Shown here one piece after another: positions 35,688 through 45,024 of a stretch of DNA of 64,000 bases; within the stretch, counting starts at the first letter, position 1; every line of letters begins with the position of its first letter. The notes under the pieces are model-generated. The model was not told the DNA's origin. It ran no database searches and worked only from the letters and a program-made list of their open reading frames with translations. This DNA comes from an uncultured Pelagibacteraceae bacterium. GTDB taxonomy: Bacteria > Pseudomonadota > Alphaproteobacteria > Pelagibacterales > Pelagibacteraceae. The stretch spans positions 1 to 64,000 of the forward strand of contig CACGOM010000001.1 of NCBI GenBank assembly GCA_902574705.1. Reading direction: 5' to 3'. The translations under genes and the position numbers were made by a program.

Positions 35688-36134
35688 ATGAAAAAACTAA
35701 AAGAAGAGGATATATATAAAATATTCAAGCCAGAATTAACTCCAAAAAGAATGTTAGAAATGGGTGTTTTTGGTGGATCATATTTTGGAAATGATATTAA
35801 AGAATATCCAAAAAAATGGTTTACGAATGTCAAATTAAGTAAAAATTTTGATGTAAGTTTAAATAGATTTAAAATAAGAGCGGGCCTTTCAAGAGAACAT
35901 TGGATAGAAAAAGGATGGATATTTAAAGAAGATCCGCTAGGTTGGTTTCAATGGTACTGTAGATTTTCAATGGGGAGACGTTTGCCTAAAGTTGACATAA
36001 CTCAAATAAAAAGATGGAAAAACTTTAAAAGACATGTCACCGCAATTGAAAAAAATTGTGAAAAGGGAAATTTGGATTGCAGAAAAAGGCAGAGACAGGC
36101 AATTCTGCAATGGGCTTATAATCCTTATAGATAA
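35688..36134 (+). CDS. Hypothetical protein, 148 aa, end of gmaS operon
   Basis: Not recognised by function. Soluble basic protein, with PKRMLEMGVFGGSYFGND, RAGLSREHWIEKGWIFKEDPLGWFQWYCRFSMGRR and a C-terminal CRKRQRQAILQWAYNP. Its many Trp, Arg and Gly residues suggest a compact conserved domain. It starts 4 nt after the PLP enzyme gene, and is convergent with the cupin gene with a 2-nt gap. Confidence 0.6.
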   Translation: MKKLKEEDIYKIFKPELTPKRMLEMGVFGGSYFGNDIKEYPKKWFTNVKLSKNFDVSLNRFKIRAGLSREHWIEKGWIFKEDPLGWFQWYCRFSMGRRLPKVDITQIKRWKNFKRHVTAIEKNCEKGNLDCRKRQRQAILQWAYNPYR

Positions 36135-36136
36135 AA

Positions 36137-36568
36137 TTATTTAATTTTAGTTTTAAAATCTATTCCATATTCTGATCTTGGTCCATTTCTTAAACCAAAA
36201 GGTCCAGGAAAAAATATTGTCATTGGTCTAGTGCCTGATTTTAAATCTACTCTATGAAATGTATTTGCAGATCGAAATCCTATATATCCGGGTGGCCTCC
36301 AATGTTTTCCATCTTTAAGAGTTTCATAGTAACCACCTCTCAATATGATTGTCATAAAAGGACATAAATGGTTATGCACACCATCACCGTGATCATCATC
36401 TAACATTTCGTGAATTAGAATATTAAAGGGAAACCATTTGGGCCTATTTCTAAATAATACATAATACCTATTCATCCACGGTTTGGCCTCGTGAAATTTT
36501 GGGTGAGAAGGACCTCTGTCTAAAACTATTTTTTTTCTTCCTAATTTATCCAACAATTTTAAAAACAC
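36137..36568 (-). CDS. Cupin-fold protein
   Basis: 143 aa. A single cupin: motif 1 HNHLCPFMTIILRGGYYE with His65 and His67, and motif 2 SANTFHRVDL with His105, giving a likely metal site. The HEMLDDDHGDGVHNH segment just ahead is characteristic. No signal peptide. It is the last gene of the minus-strand csaA-lysE-acnA-yfgM-bamB run, 4 nt after bamB. Reaction unknown; dioxygenase or binding roles are both possible. Confidence 0.68.
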   Translation of the reverse strand: MFLKLLDKLGRKKIVLDRGPSHPKFHEAKPWMNRYYVLFRNRPKWFPFNILIHEMLDDDHGDGVHNHLCPFMTIILRGGYYETLKDGKHWRPPGYIGFRSANTFHRVDLKSGTRPMTIFFPGPFGLRNGPRSEYGIDFKTKIK

Positions 36569-36572
36569 TTTG

Positions 36573-37868
36573 CTACTCTATCTTTATTATTGCATCATCT
36601 TTTAATACATACATTTTTTTATCTAGAATGTATGGTCTAGAAATTTTATTACTATCAATTTTTATTATATCTTTTGTTCTTCCATCAGTTATGTTTACTT
36701 TTAATAATCTTCCATTACTCAAACTCACATAGATAAAGTTTTTTGCAACTATAAAACCTGTTGGACGAATTTTTTTTCTATTAAGGTTTCCTAAAATATA
36801 TGTAGATCTTAATAAATTTCCATTTTGATTATCTAGGATAAATAAATAACCATTTTCTGAAATAGTTATAAGAAGGTTGTCTATTATTGTCGGTTCTAGG
36901 TCTGATTTAATTAACTGTTCCCATTTTACAAAACCATTTTTTGAGTCGATTGCAAATAATTTATTCTGATTATTTGAAACAAATATAGTCCCGTTATCAT
37001 AAACTAATCTTGAACTTTTAATAAGGAATGAACTTTCATAAATATCCTCATTAATTGTTTGTGTTTGCCAAACTAATTTTCCAGTATTTAAATCCAATGC
37101 GTTAATATCCCCAAATGTATCCATGAAAGTTACTAAATCATTATATACTACTAGAGAAATTTTTTTTTGAGACTTAATAAATGATTTTTCTGTATTAAAA
37201 TTCCAAATTTCTTTTCCATCTTTTAGTGAAATACATTTAATTCTGTTGTCTAGGTCTACAATAAATACCTTATCGTCAATGATTTTTATTTCAGAATTAA
37301 AAGAAGTAGTATTAATTTTTTTCCAAAGAATATTTCCGTTCGAGTAATCCATTGCATATAGTTTTGCTAAACTATCTGCAACAATTAAAATATTATTATC
37401 AGTTGCAAAATATATTGTTGGTTTTTGTTTTATTTCTTTTTTGTCATAATAGTTTTTCTTCCATATAAGTTTTGAGTCTTGACTAAATTTCAGTATCGAA
37501 CCTTTCTCGTCAAAGAAAATTAGTGATTTATCTTTGCCGAGTAATAAATCTGGATTGATATATTCAAAATTTTTAATTTTTTTGAATTTAAATTTTGAGG
37601 TTTTTTTAAATTCACTACTAAAATTAACGTAGCCAAAATTATTAGTTAAATTGCTAATAAAAGGGTTTTGTAAATAAGGAGCATTAATTTTAATTTTTAG
37701 GTTTTGATTAAATTCTCCTGCCAATTCTTTTTCTGATTTAAAAACTTCCTCAAGTTTTTCTTTATCATTTTCTATTTTCTGCGTTTTTGTCCAAAAATTT
37801 GATTTAGAATTTAATGAGCAATTGTTAAAAAAAATAAATATTATTAAAAATAAAATATACTTATTCAC
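36573..37868 (-). CDS. bamB: BamB-like outer-membrane assembly lipoprotein
   Basis: 431 aa. Lipoprotein signal MNKYILFLIIFIFFNNC with a lipobox, so it is probably anchored in the outer membrane facing the periplasm. The rest is a PQQ-type beta-propeller with repeated Trp-docking units: AMDYSNGNILWKK, ISLKDGKEIWNF, LDLNTGKLVWQT and IDSKNGFVKWEQ. BamB helps BamA fold outer-membrane proteins. It overlaps yfgM by 8 nt, the usual yfgM-bamB pairing; der, often next, is absent. Confidence 0.85.
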   Translation of the reverse strand: MNKYILFLIIFIFFNNCSLNSKSNFWTKTQKIENDKEKLEEVFKSEKELAGEFNQNLKIKINAPYLQNPFISNLTNNFGYVNFSSEFKKTSKFKFKKIKNFEYINPDLLLGKDKSLIFFDEKGSILKFSQDSKLIWKKNYYDKKEIKQKPTIYFATDNNILIVADSLAKLYAMDYSNGNILWKKINTTSFNSEIKIIDDKVFIVDLDNRIKCISLKDGKEIWNFNTEKSFIKSQKKISLVVYNDLVTFMDTFGDINALDLNTGKLVWQTQTINEDIYESSFLIKSSRLVYDNGTIFVSNNQNKLFAIDSKNGFVKWEQLIKSDLEPTIIDNLLITISENGYLFILDNQNGNLLRSTYILGNLNRKKIRPTGFIVAKNFIYVSLSNGRLLKVNITDGRTKDIIKIDSNKISRPYILDKKMYVLKDDAIIKIE

Positions 37869-38505
37869 TAAAATCTCTTTGCAATCTCTTTTGTGCCTCT
37901 AACTTTATTTGAGGATTTGATGTATCCAGTTCAATAATTTTTTGAAAAAATTCTTTTGATTTTACCATTTCGTTTTTTGAAAAATAATATTCAGCTAATA
38001 TATATAATGAGTGCGATCTCCACAAATTCGAACTACCAATTAATGGATTGAAAATTTTTAAAAGTTCTTCTTCGTTTGCTTTGTTGGAATTAAATAAACC
38101 TTTTTTATAAATAATTAAATTTTTTATCTCTTTGTCCAAATCTACATCTTCAATTAGAATATCAAAATATTGATTAATTTCATTTCTGTCAGTTATTAAG
38201 TTATTATCTAATAAAAAATACAATGCTAATGGAGAATAGGTTTTATCTTTGATATTTATAACATTTTTTAATTCTAAAATTGAAGTGTTAGGATTTTCTT
38301 GTTTATAGTTGCTTACTGCTAAATTGTATGACTCAGATACTTCAATTTTTTTATTTTTTTTATAATCAAGATAAAAAAAGAAAACAAAAAGTGAGAATAA
38401 AATAATTATTACAATTGTAATTATTGATTTAATGTTATTTGAAAAAAAACTACTTAAATTGTAGTTTTTCTTTTCAGTATTTGGTATTTGAATATCTTCA
38501 CTCAT
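37861..38505 (-). CDS. YfgM-like TPR membrane protein
   Basis: 214 aa. One N-terminal transmembrane segment (SIITIVIIILFSLFVFFFYLDY), then a periplasmic helical part resembling TPR repeats (AVSNYKQENP; SHSLYILAEYYFSKNEMVKSKEFFQKIIELD). YfgM works with SecYEG and periplasmic chaperones. It starts directly after the acnA stop and overlaps bamB by 8 nt; this gene pair is the main support. Confidence 0.72.
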   Translation of the reverse strand: MSEDIQIPNTEKKNYNLSSFFSNNIKSIITIVIIILFSLFVFFFYLDYKKNKKIEVSESYNLAVSNYKQENPNTSILELKNVINIKDKTYSPLALYFLLDNNLITDRNEINQYFDILIEDVDLDKEIKNLIIYKKGLFNSNKANEEELLKIFNPLIGSSNLWRSHSLYILAEYYFSKNEMVKSKEFFQKIIELDTSNPQIKLEAQKRLQRDFSE

Positions 38506-41175
38506 TTAAATCATATTTCTTAAAACGTACTGTAAAATTCCACCGTTCTTATAATACTCTAACTCATTGTTGGTGTCTATTCTCGATAAAACTTTAATTT
38601 TTTTAATTTCACTATTATTATATTTAATCTCTAATTCTACTTCCTCAGTAGGTTTAATTCCTTTTTCTAACTCACTAACAGTAAATAACTCAGATCCGTT
38701 TAAATTTAAGTTTTTTCTATTCGCACCGTTTATAAATTGTAAGGGTAAAACTCCCATTCCTATTAAATTTGACCTATGTATTCTCTCAAAGCTTTCAGCG
38801 ATAACGGCTTTAATACCCAACAACTTTGTGCCTTTAGCTGCCCAGTCTCTTGAGGATCCTGTTCCATATTCTTTTCCACCAATTACTACAAGATCTGTTC
38901 CTCTTTTTTTATATTCTACAACTGCATCATATATTGGCATAACTTTGTTTTCAGGATATAGTTTTGTAAAACCACCTTCAGTTTCTGGAGCAATTTCATT
39001 TCTAATTCTAATATTAGCAAATGTACCTCTCATCATAACTTCATGATTTCCTCTTCTAGATCCATATGAATTATAATCTTTTGGAAGAATTTGATGTTTC
39101 ATAAAATATTCACCTGTAGGACTTTCTTTTTGAATTGCTCCAGCTGGAGAAATATGATCAGTTGTTACGCTGTCACCTAGAATTAACAATGGTCTTGCTT
39201 CTTTTATAGCTTTAAATCCTTCTGCATTAGGTGAGAGGTTTTCAAAGAAAGGTGGTTTTTTAACATAAGTAGAATTGTCATCCCAATCATAAATGCTGCT
39301 TTCTTTAGCCCTAATTTTTTGCCACTGCTCAGGTCCTTTCGAAACATTAGAATATCTCGCTCTAAACATCTCAGGATTTAAAGATTTAAATAAAACATCT
39401 TCAATTTCTTTATTGCTAGGCCATATATCTTTTAAATATACATCTTTACCATCTTTGTCTTTTCCAAGAGAGTCTTTATATAAATCTACTTGCATTGAAC
39501 CTGCCAAAGAATATGCAACAACTAATGGCGGAGAAGCAAGATAATTAGCTTTTACTAAAGGAGATATTCTACCTTCAAAATTTCTATTTCCTGATAATAC
39601 CGAAACTGCATAAATATCATTATCCTTTATAGCCTCTGAAATATTTTCAGGCAATGGACCTGAATTTCCAATACATGTAGTGCATCCATAACCAACTAAA
39701 TTAAATCCCAGTTGATCCAAATATTTATTTAATCCGGATTTATTTAAGTAATCAGTTACAACTTGTGAGCCTGGAGCTAAAGATGTTTTAACCCATGGTT
39801 TTGTTTTTAATCCCCTTTCAATTGCTCTTTTGGCAAGAAGTCCGGCACCAATAAGAACATTTGGGTTAGATGTATTTGTGCATGAAGTTATTGCTGCAAT
39901 TACTATAGATCCATCCTTCAATTTAAAATCTGTTCCAGATACACTTGATGTATTTTCTAATTGTCTTTTTGTTATTTCTTTAAAATTTTTTACAAATGAT
40001 TTTTTTGCCTCTGTAAGCAATACTTTATCTTGAGGTCTCTTAGGTCCAGATATAGTTGGAACTACAGTCGACATATCTAATTTTACAACATCAGTAAATT
40101 CAATATTTTCGCTAGCCCATAAACCTTGCTCTTTCGCGTAGTTTTCTACAATTTTAATTGTTTGATTATCTCTTCCTGAAAATCTTAAATATTTTATGGT
40201 TTCATCATCAATTGGAAAAAAACCACAAGTTGCTCCATATTCTGGCGCCATGTTAGCAATTGTTGCTCTATCAGCTAAACTTAAATGTTTTAATCCAGAG
40301 CCGTAAAATTCAACAAATTTACCTACTACTCCTTTGTCTCTTAATATTTTAACAACTGTGAGGACTAAATCTGTAGCTGTAGTACCTTCGGGTAATTTAT
40401 TGATTAACTCAAATCCTATTACTTCAGGTATCAACATAGATATAGGTTGTCCTAACATTCCTGCTTCTGCTTCTATACCTCCTACTCCCCAACCTAAAAC
40501 TGACAATCCATTAACCATAGTTGTATGACTATCTGTGCCAACAAGTGTATCTGGAAAGATATAATCATCGTTTTCTGATTTTGCAGTCCATACTACTTTG
40601 GATAAATATTCTAAATTTACTTGATGACAGATTCCAGTTCCTGGAGGAACGATTCTAAAGTTATCAAAAGCTTGTTGGCCCCACTTTAAAAATGAATATC
40701 TTTCACCATTTCTATCAAATTCAATATCAACATTCTTTTTTAGTGAAGATACGTTTGCGAAGTCATCTACTTGAACTGAATGGTCGATAACTAAATCTAC
40801 AGGTGATAATGGGTTTATTTTTTTTGGATCTTTATTTTTTTCTTTTACCGCTTCTCTCATAGCTGCCAAATCTGCAACAGCAGGTATTCCAGTATAATCT
40901 TGTAATAGAACTCTTGTTGGTCTAAATGCAATTTCTGTGTTTGATTTTTTTGTATTTAACCAATCCATAATTGCGTCAATTTGAGCTTTGGTAACGGAGA
41001 CTTCATCTTCAAATCTTAAAAGGTTTTCTAATAATACTAGTAATGATTTTGGAAGTTTAGATATTCCATTTAGACCATTTTTTTCAGCTTCCTTTAAAGA
41101 GAAATACTTATAACTATTTCCATCTATATTTAAAGATTTGATACAGTTGTAAGAGTTTTTTTTTCCTGGTTTCAT
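38506..41175 (-). CDS. acnA: Aconitate hydratase A
   Basis: 889 aa, AcnA/IRP type. It isomerises citrate and isocitrate in the TCA cycle. The 4Fe-4S cysteines are in SCTNTSNP (about 435) and GYGCTTCIGNSG (about 500). The swivel domain carries VVIGGKEYGTGSSRDWAAKG. The gene lies 3 nt after lysE and abuts yfgM, so a housekeeping TCA gene is in the same tight run as envelope genes. Confidence 0.97.
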   Translation of the reverse strand: MKPGKKNSYNCIKSLNIDGNSYKYFSLKEAEKNGLNGISKLPKSLLVLLENLLRFEDEVSVTKAQIDAIMDWLNTKKSNTEIAFRPTRVLLQDYTGIPAVADLAAMREAVKEKNKDPKKINPLSPVDLVIDHSVQVDDFANVSSLKKNVDIEFDRNGERYSFLKWGQQAFDNFRIVPPGTGICHQVNLEYLSKVVWTAKSENDDYIFPDTLVGTDSHTTMVNGLSVLGWGVGGIEAEAGMLGQPISMLIPEVIGFELINKLPEGTTATDLVLTVVKILRDKGVVGKFVEFYGSGLKHLSLADRATIANMAPEYGATCGFFPIDDETIKYLRFSGRDNQTIKIVENYAKEQGLWASENIEFTDVVKLDMSTVVPTISGPKRPQDKVLLTEAKKSFVKNFKEITKRQLENTSSVSGTDFKLKDGSIVIAAITSCTNTSNPNVLIGAGLLAKRAIERGLKTKPWVKTSLAPGSQVVTDYLNKSGLNKYLDQLGFNLVGYGCTTCIGNSGPLPENISEAIKDNDIYAVSVLSGNRNFEGRISPLVKANYLASPPLVVAYSLAGSMQVDLYKDSLGKDKDGKDVYLKDIWPSNKEIEDVLFKSLNPEMFRARYSNVSKGPEQWQKIRAKESSIYDWDDNSTYVKKPPFFENLSPNAEGFKAIKEARPLLILGDSVTTDHISPAGAIQKESPTGEYFMKHQILPKDYNSYGSRRGNHEVMMRGTFANIRIRNEIAPETEGGFTKLYPENKVMPIYDAVVEYKKRGTDLVVIGGKEYGTGSSRDWAAKGTKLLGIKAVIAESFERIHRSNLIGMGVLPLQFINGANRKNLNLNGSELFTVSELEKGIKPTEEVELEIKYNNSEIKKIKVLSRIDTNNELEYYKNGGILQYVLRNMI

Positions 41176-41178
41176 AGT

Positions 41179-41772
41179 TTATATATAAAAAGTAATTATG
41201 CTCAAAAGAAGAAGTGAGGACATAACATAATTGAAGTATTTAATAAATTTCTCATTTGTCGCAAATTTTCTAAGGAATTTACCTACAAATGTCCAAAGAG
41301 TAATACTTGTTATTGAAAAAAGTAACGCAAGTATAATAATTTGAATCGAATAATTGATATAATTTTCCCCTAATTCTAAATATGTCGATACCACGACAAT
41401 TGCAACAATGACACCTTTCGGATTTAAAAATTGAAATATAAAAGTTTCAATAAATTTGACCGGATTTTCATTTTTTTTATTTTCTAGAGATGGGGCTGAA
41501 AATGAAATTTTATAAGCCAGATAAATTAAAAAAAGAGTTCCTAAATATTTTAAAATTTCTTGTATTATTGGATATAATTTAAAAATATTTATTAATCCAA
41601 TTGTTAGACAAAAAACCATGAAAGAAAAACCAAAAGTAACACCTAGTATATGAGGTATAGTTTTTACTATTCCAAAATTAAAACCAGAATAAGAAGCTAC
41701 TACATTATTCGGTCCTGGGGTAAATGCGGTAACAAACCAAAATAAGCAGATTGATAAAATTTCAGGGTGCAT
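41179..41772 (-). CDS. LysE-family amino-acid exporter
   Basis: 197 aa, about six transmembrane segments. The N-terminal FVTAFTPGPNNVVASYSGFNFG is the LysE/RhtB family signature and FQFLNPKGVIVAIVVVSTYL is the second conserved stretch. Members export amino acids such as lysine, threonine or homoserine; the substrate here is not predictable. It abuts csaA upstream and lies 3 nt before acnA. Confidence 0.85.
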   Translation of the reverse strand: MHPEILSICLFWFVTAFTPGPNNVVASYSGFNFGIVKTIPHILGVTFGFSFMVFCLTIGLINIFKLYPIIQEILKYLGTLFLIYLAYKISFSAPSLENKKNENPVKFIETFIFQFLNPKGVIVAIVVVSTYLELGENYINYSIQIIILALLFSITSITLWTFVGKFLRKFATNEKFIKYFNYVMSSLLLLSIITFYI

Positions 41773-42114
41773 TTAAGCTATCGGTAAACCATTTTCAGCT
41801 TTTTGCGATGGATGTACTAGTGTTACTCTTCCCTCCTGGTCAATTGATCCTAAAATTAAAACTTGAGACTTAACACCAGCTATATTTTTTTCAGAAAAAT
41901 TACAAACTCCAATTACTTGTTTTCCAATCAAGTTTTCTGCATTGTAATAATGAGTTATCTGGGCTGAAGATTGTTTAATTCCTATTTCTTTACCAAAGTC
42001 AACTTCAACCACTAAAGATGGTTTTCTAGCTTTTTCGTTTTTTTTAACACTTAAAACAGTTCCTAATCTAATATCAACTTTGTCAAAAATGTCGTAGGTT
42101 ATTTGTTCTTTCAT
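41773..42114 (-). CDS. csaA: CsaA-like tRNA-binding domain protein
   Basis: 113 aa. An OB-fold of the EMAP/tRNA-binding type: FDKVDIRLGTVLSVKKNEKARKPSLVVEVDFG, then VIGVCNFSEKNIAGVKSQVLILG. CsaA acts as a chaperone in export and binds RNA. Length is standard. First gene of the minus-strand csaA-lysE-acnA-yfgM-bamB-cupin run; divergent from argE by 23 bases, so both promoters must overlap coding or lie close. Confidence 0.85.
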   Translation of the reverse strand: MKEQITYDIFDKVDIRLGTVLSVKKNEKARKPSLVVEVDFGKEIGIKQSSAQITHYYNAENLIGKQVIGVCNFSEKNIAGVKSQVLILGSIDQEGRVTLVHPSQKAENGLPIA

Positions 42115-42137
42115 AATAATAATATATAGTTAAGTTT

Positions 42138-43316
42138 ATGAGTTTAGATAGTAATTTATACGAAAAATCAATCAAGATTTTGACTGATCTTATAAGTTTT
42201 AAAACAATATCTGGGAGAGATAATAGTCCTTTGATTGATTATTGTGATGACATATTAAAAAAAAATGGAGTCTCTACTTTTAGAGTCTTTGATGGAAATA
42301 AAGAAAGAGTAAATCTTTTTGGAACTATCAAAGCAAAAAAAACTAATGGAAAAAAATCAATAATTTTATCTGGACATACAGATGTTGTCCCTGTTTCAAA
42401 GGGATGGACAACAGATCCATTTGTGGCAACTATAAAAGGTGATAAACTTTTTGGTAGAGGATCTTGTGATATGAAAGGTTTTATAGCTTGTGTTCTTGCA
42501 TATGTACCTACATTAACTAAGATAAATCTAGATCGAGATATTCATTTTTCATTTACATTTGATGAAGAGACAGCATGTATAGGAGCGCCACTTTTAATTA
42601 AAGAATTAAAAAAAAGAAATATTCTAGATGGAATTTGTATAATAGGTGAACCTACAAATATGAAAATTATAGATGCACACAAAGGAATGAATGAATATAC
42701 AATTCACTTTGAAGGGTTAGCTGGGCACAGTTCACAACCACATAAAGGCGTAAATGCTATAGAGTACGCATCAAAATATATAAATAAACTTTTAGAATTA
42801 AGAAAAGAATTAATAAAAAGAGCTCCTAAAGATTGTATTTTTAGTCCACCTCATTCAACTCTTTCCATTGGTGGAATTTCTGGAGGTATAGCTCATAACG
42901 TAATAGCTGATAAATGCAAAGTAGAGTGGGAAACAAGACCAGTTATCAAGGAGGATGGAATTTTTGTTACAGATCAAATAGAAAAATTTGTTAATGACGA
43001 GCTTTTACCAGAAATGAAAAAGGTTTTTCCTAATTCTAATATTCGAAAAGAGACTATCGGAGAAGTTATTGGATTCAACAGAGTAAATGATTCTGAAGCA
43101 TGTGAATTTGTTTCAAGTATTACAGGAGATAATTCAAGAGAGGTTGTTTCTTTTGGTACTGAAGCAGGTCTTTTCCAAGAAATCGGAATTAGTACAGTTG
43201 TTTGTGGACCTGGTTCAATTGAACAAGCTCATAAAATTGATGAGTTTATTGAGTTAAATGAAATAAAAAAATGCTTAACATTTCTTGAAGGTGTTAAAAA
43301 TAAATCTATCAACTAA
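42138..43316 (+). CDS. argE: Acetylornithine deacetylase
   Basis: 392 aa, M20 metallopeptidase family. Metal and catalytic motifs: LSGHTDVVPVS, GRGSCDMKGF, FTFDEETACIGA and CIIGEPTNMKI. The dimerisation domain contains GLAGHSSQPHKGVNAIEYA. It removes the acetyl group from N-acetylornithine in arginine synthesis. Related M20 enzymes such as DapE cannot be fully excluded, but length and motif spacing favour ArgE. It stands alone and ends before a terminator shared with the convergent permease gene. Confidence 0.86.
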   Translation: MSLDSNLYEKSIKILTDLISFKTISGRDNSPLIDYCDDILKKNGVSTFRVFDGNKERVNLFGTIKAKKTNGKKSIILSGHTDVVPVSKGWTTDPFVATIKGDKLFGRGSCDMKGFIACVLAYVPTLTKINLDRDIHFSFTFDEETACIGAPLLIKELKKRNILDGICIIGEPTNMKIIDAHKGMNEYTIHFEGLAGHSSQPHKGVNAIEYASKYINKLLELRKELIKRAPKDCIFSPPHSTLSIGGISGGIAHNVIADKCKVEWETRPVIKEDGIFVTDQIEKFVNDELLPEMKKVFPNSNIRKETIGEVIGFNRVNDSEACEFVSSITGDNSREVVSFGTEAGLFQEIGISTVVCGPGSIEQAHKIDEFIELNEIKKCLTFLEGVKNKSIN

Positions 43317-43350
43317 AAAAAATCCTGCCACGTTTGAAACGTGACAGGAT
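43315..43350 (-). terminator. Terminator between argE and the NCS1 permease
   Basis: A long stem ATCCTGCCACGTTT / AAACGTGACAGGAT with one mismatch at 43322-43350. On the minus strand it is followed by eight T, so it ends the permease transcript. On the plus strand the tail ATTTAA is weak, so it may also slow the argE transcript. Confidence 0.88.
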
Positions 43351-43373
43351 ATTTAACCTCTTAGAGAGTTTAT

Positions 43374-44828
43374 TTATTTACTTCTGTTAGATATAGCTAA
43401 GTGAATAATAGCACCTAAAGCAGCACCGATCATCCAAGCGTATCCTCCGCCGCCACCAAGGTTAGCAAAGAAGTCATCTAAACCAAATACTAAAATATTC
43501 GGCCAAACTGTTCCAACAGCAATGTATCCTGATAGCACCCAAGCTAACATTCCCTTACCGTTAAAACCGTTGTTGTAGTGATATTTTCCACTCGTACTGT
43601 CTGAGAAAAGATCGTCTACATCAATTTTTTGCTTCTTAATGATATAGTAGTCAGTAATCATTATACCAAACACTGGAGCTAATATTGCTCCCAAAGTGTT
43701 AACAAATGGGAATAATCCCATCTTAGTAATTGTTGATACCCATAGGCCGCCAATTATAAAACCAAATATTGCTGTAATTAATCCACCAACTCTGAAATTA
43801 ATTTTGCTTGGTATTAAATTAGCTAGGTCATATGCGGGTGGTACAAAGTTTGCAACCATGTTTATACCAACAGTTGCTGCAAAGAATGCAAATGCAGCAA
43901 TAATTGTAAGTAGTAAATTATCTACTTTTGCAACCATATCTGTCGGTGAAGCAACATACTCGCCAAATATAGCGATTGTTCCACCAGTAATCATTAAAGT
44001 GATGAAAGAGAAGAAAACAACGTTACCTACTAGGCCCCATAAATTTCCTTTTTTCATTTCATCTTCATTTTTAACAAATCTAGCAAAGTCACCAAAGTTG
44101 ATCACAACAGCAGCAAAGTATCCTACCATGATTGAAAATACTGCTAAGAATGCACCGAATGATCCTAAGCCTTCAAAACCACCTGATCTTTCTCCGCCAG
44201 AAAATATATTTCCAACCTCTGTTAGTAAGCCTCCACCAGCTTTTGCCCATATAGCAATCATTAAAACAACCATAACAACATAAACAGCTGGACCAGCAAA
44301 GTTTAAAAACTTTCTTACTAAATCTATTCCTTGCCAGAACAAATAAACTTGGAAAACTGACACAAATATAAATGAAATCCACATTACTCCTGACATTCCA
44401 AGAAGCATTGGTTCACCTTCTATTCCAGTTAATCCTGTTATTAGCAATGCAACTGCAGTTGAGGCTGCATAAGTTTGTGCACCGTACCAGAACATTGCAA
44501 CAATACCTCTGGCCATAGCCGGGAAGTTTGCTCCAAATACTCCCATACTTACTCGAGCAAATACGGGGTATGGAATACCATGTTTAACACTTGGTTTTCC
44601 TGAAAGGTTAACGAGCCACATTATAAAAAATCCTGCAAGAACTAACGCAAGCATAACTGCCCAACCATTTAAGCCTGATGCTAAAAATAGTGATGCAGCT
44701 AAAGTATATCCAAATAAACTTTGAACATCGTTAGCCCAAACGTTAAAGATTTCAAACCATCCCCATTTTTTATCGCTACTCGGGGTAGGAGCTAAATCTT
44801 TATTGTATAATTTAGAAGATCTTGACAT
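43374..44828 (-). CDS. NCS1-family permease (nucleobase/hydantoin class)
   Basis: 484 aa from the ATG at 44828, which is preceded by AAAGGAGGGAGAT; the ORF track starts 9 codons earlier. About 12 transmembrane segments. NCS1 hallmarks: the N-terminal NKDLAPTPSSDKKWGWFEIFNVWANDVQS and KHGIPYPVFARVSMGVFGAN. Members import cytosine, allantoin, hydantoins, purines or thiamine precursors with Na+ or H+. It follows the ureohydrolase and aldehyde dehydrogenase genes on the same strand, suggesting a nitrogen-rich substrate. Confidence 0.87.
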   Translation of the reverse strand: MSRSSKLYNKDLAPTPSSDKKWGWFEIFNVWANDVQSLFGYTLAASLFLASGLNGWAVMLALVLAGFFIMWLVNLSGKPSVKHGIPYPVFARVSMGVFGANFPAMARGIVAMFWYGAQTYAASTAVALLITGLTGIEGEPMLLGMSGVMWISFIFVSVFQVYLFWQGIDLVRKFLNFAGPAVYVVMVVLMIAIWAKAGGGLLTEVGNIFSGGERSGGFEGLGSFGAFLAVFSIMVGYFAAVVINFGDFARFVKNEDEMKKGNLWGLVGNVVFFSFITLMITGGTIAIFGEYVASPTDMVAKVDNLLLTIIAAFAFFAATVGINMVANFVPPAYDLANLIPSKINFRVGGLITAIFGFIIGGLWVSTITKMGLFPFVNTLGAILAPVFGIMITDYYIIKKQKIDVDDLFSDSTSGKYHYNNGFNGKGMLAWVLSGYIAVGTVWPNILVFGLDDFFANLGGGGGYAWMIGAALGAIIHLAISNRSK

Positions 44829-44915
44829 ATCTCCCTCCTTTGTTTTGAAGAACAATAAGTTTTTGGTTACTTAATAAAATGAAAAAATTTATAAGTATTT
44901 ATAAGCGTTGTTTTA

Positions 44916-44990
44916 GAACATATATTAAACCCATTATGTTCATAAAAACAAAAAACCCATTATGTTCATGAAAATAAAAAACCCAAAATG
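44916..44990. repeat. 26-bp tandem repeat / operator-like array before the permease
   Basis: The unit AAACCCATTATGTTCAT(A/G)AAAA(C/T)AAA starts at 44927 and 44953, and a truncated third copy (AAACCCAAAATG) starts at 44979, so the period is 26 bases. TATGTTC occurs at 44935 and 44961, and its reverse complement GAACATA at 44916, giving inverted and direct half-sites. The array is about 90-165 bases upstream of the permease start, where a regulator would bind. Confidence 0.75.
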
Positions 44991-45024
44991 AATTTTAATC
45001 TCGTTAAATTAATTTTAAAAATTA

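Noticed and set aside
38567-39046. 159-aa plus-strand ORF within acnA
   Set aside because: Antisense of a clear aconitase; no RBS and no recognisable protein.
43696-44283. 195-aa plus-strand ORF inside the permease gene
   Set aside because: It is the antisense shadow of the NCS1 permease; Pro/Thr/Lys-rich translation with no motif, whereas the minus-strand frame has clear transmembrane segments and family motifs.
44916-44990. Tandem repeats as a CRISPR array
   Set aside because: The 26-base period is made of contiguous copies without unique spacers, there are under three copies, and no cas genes are near.
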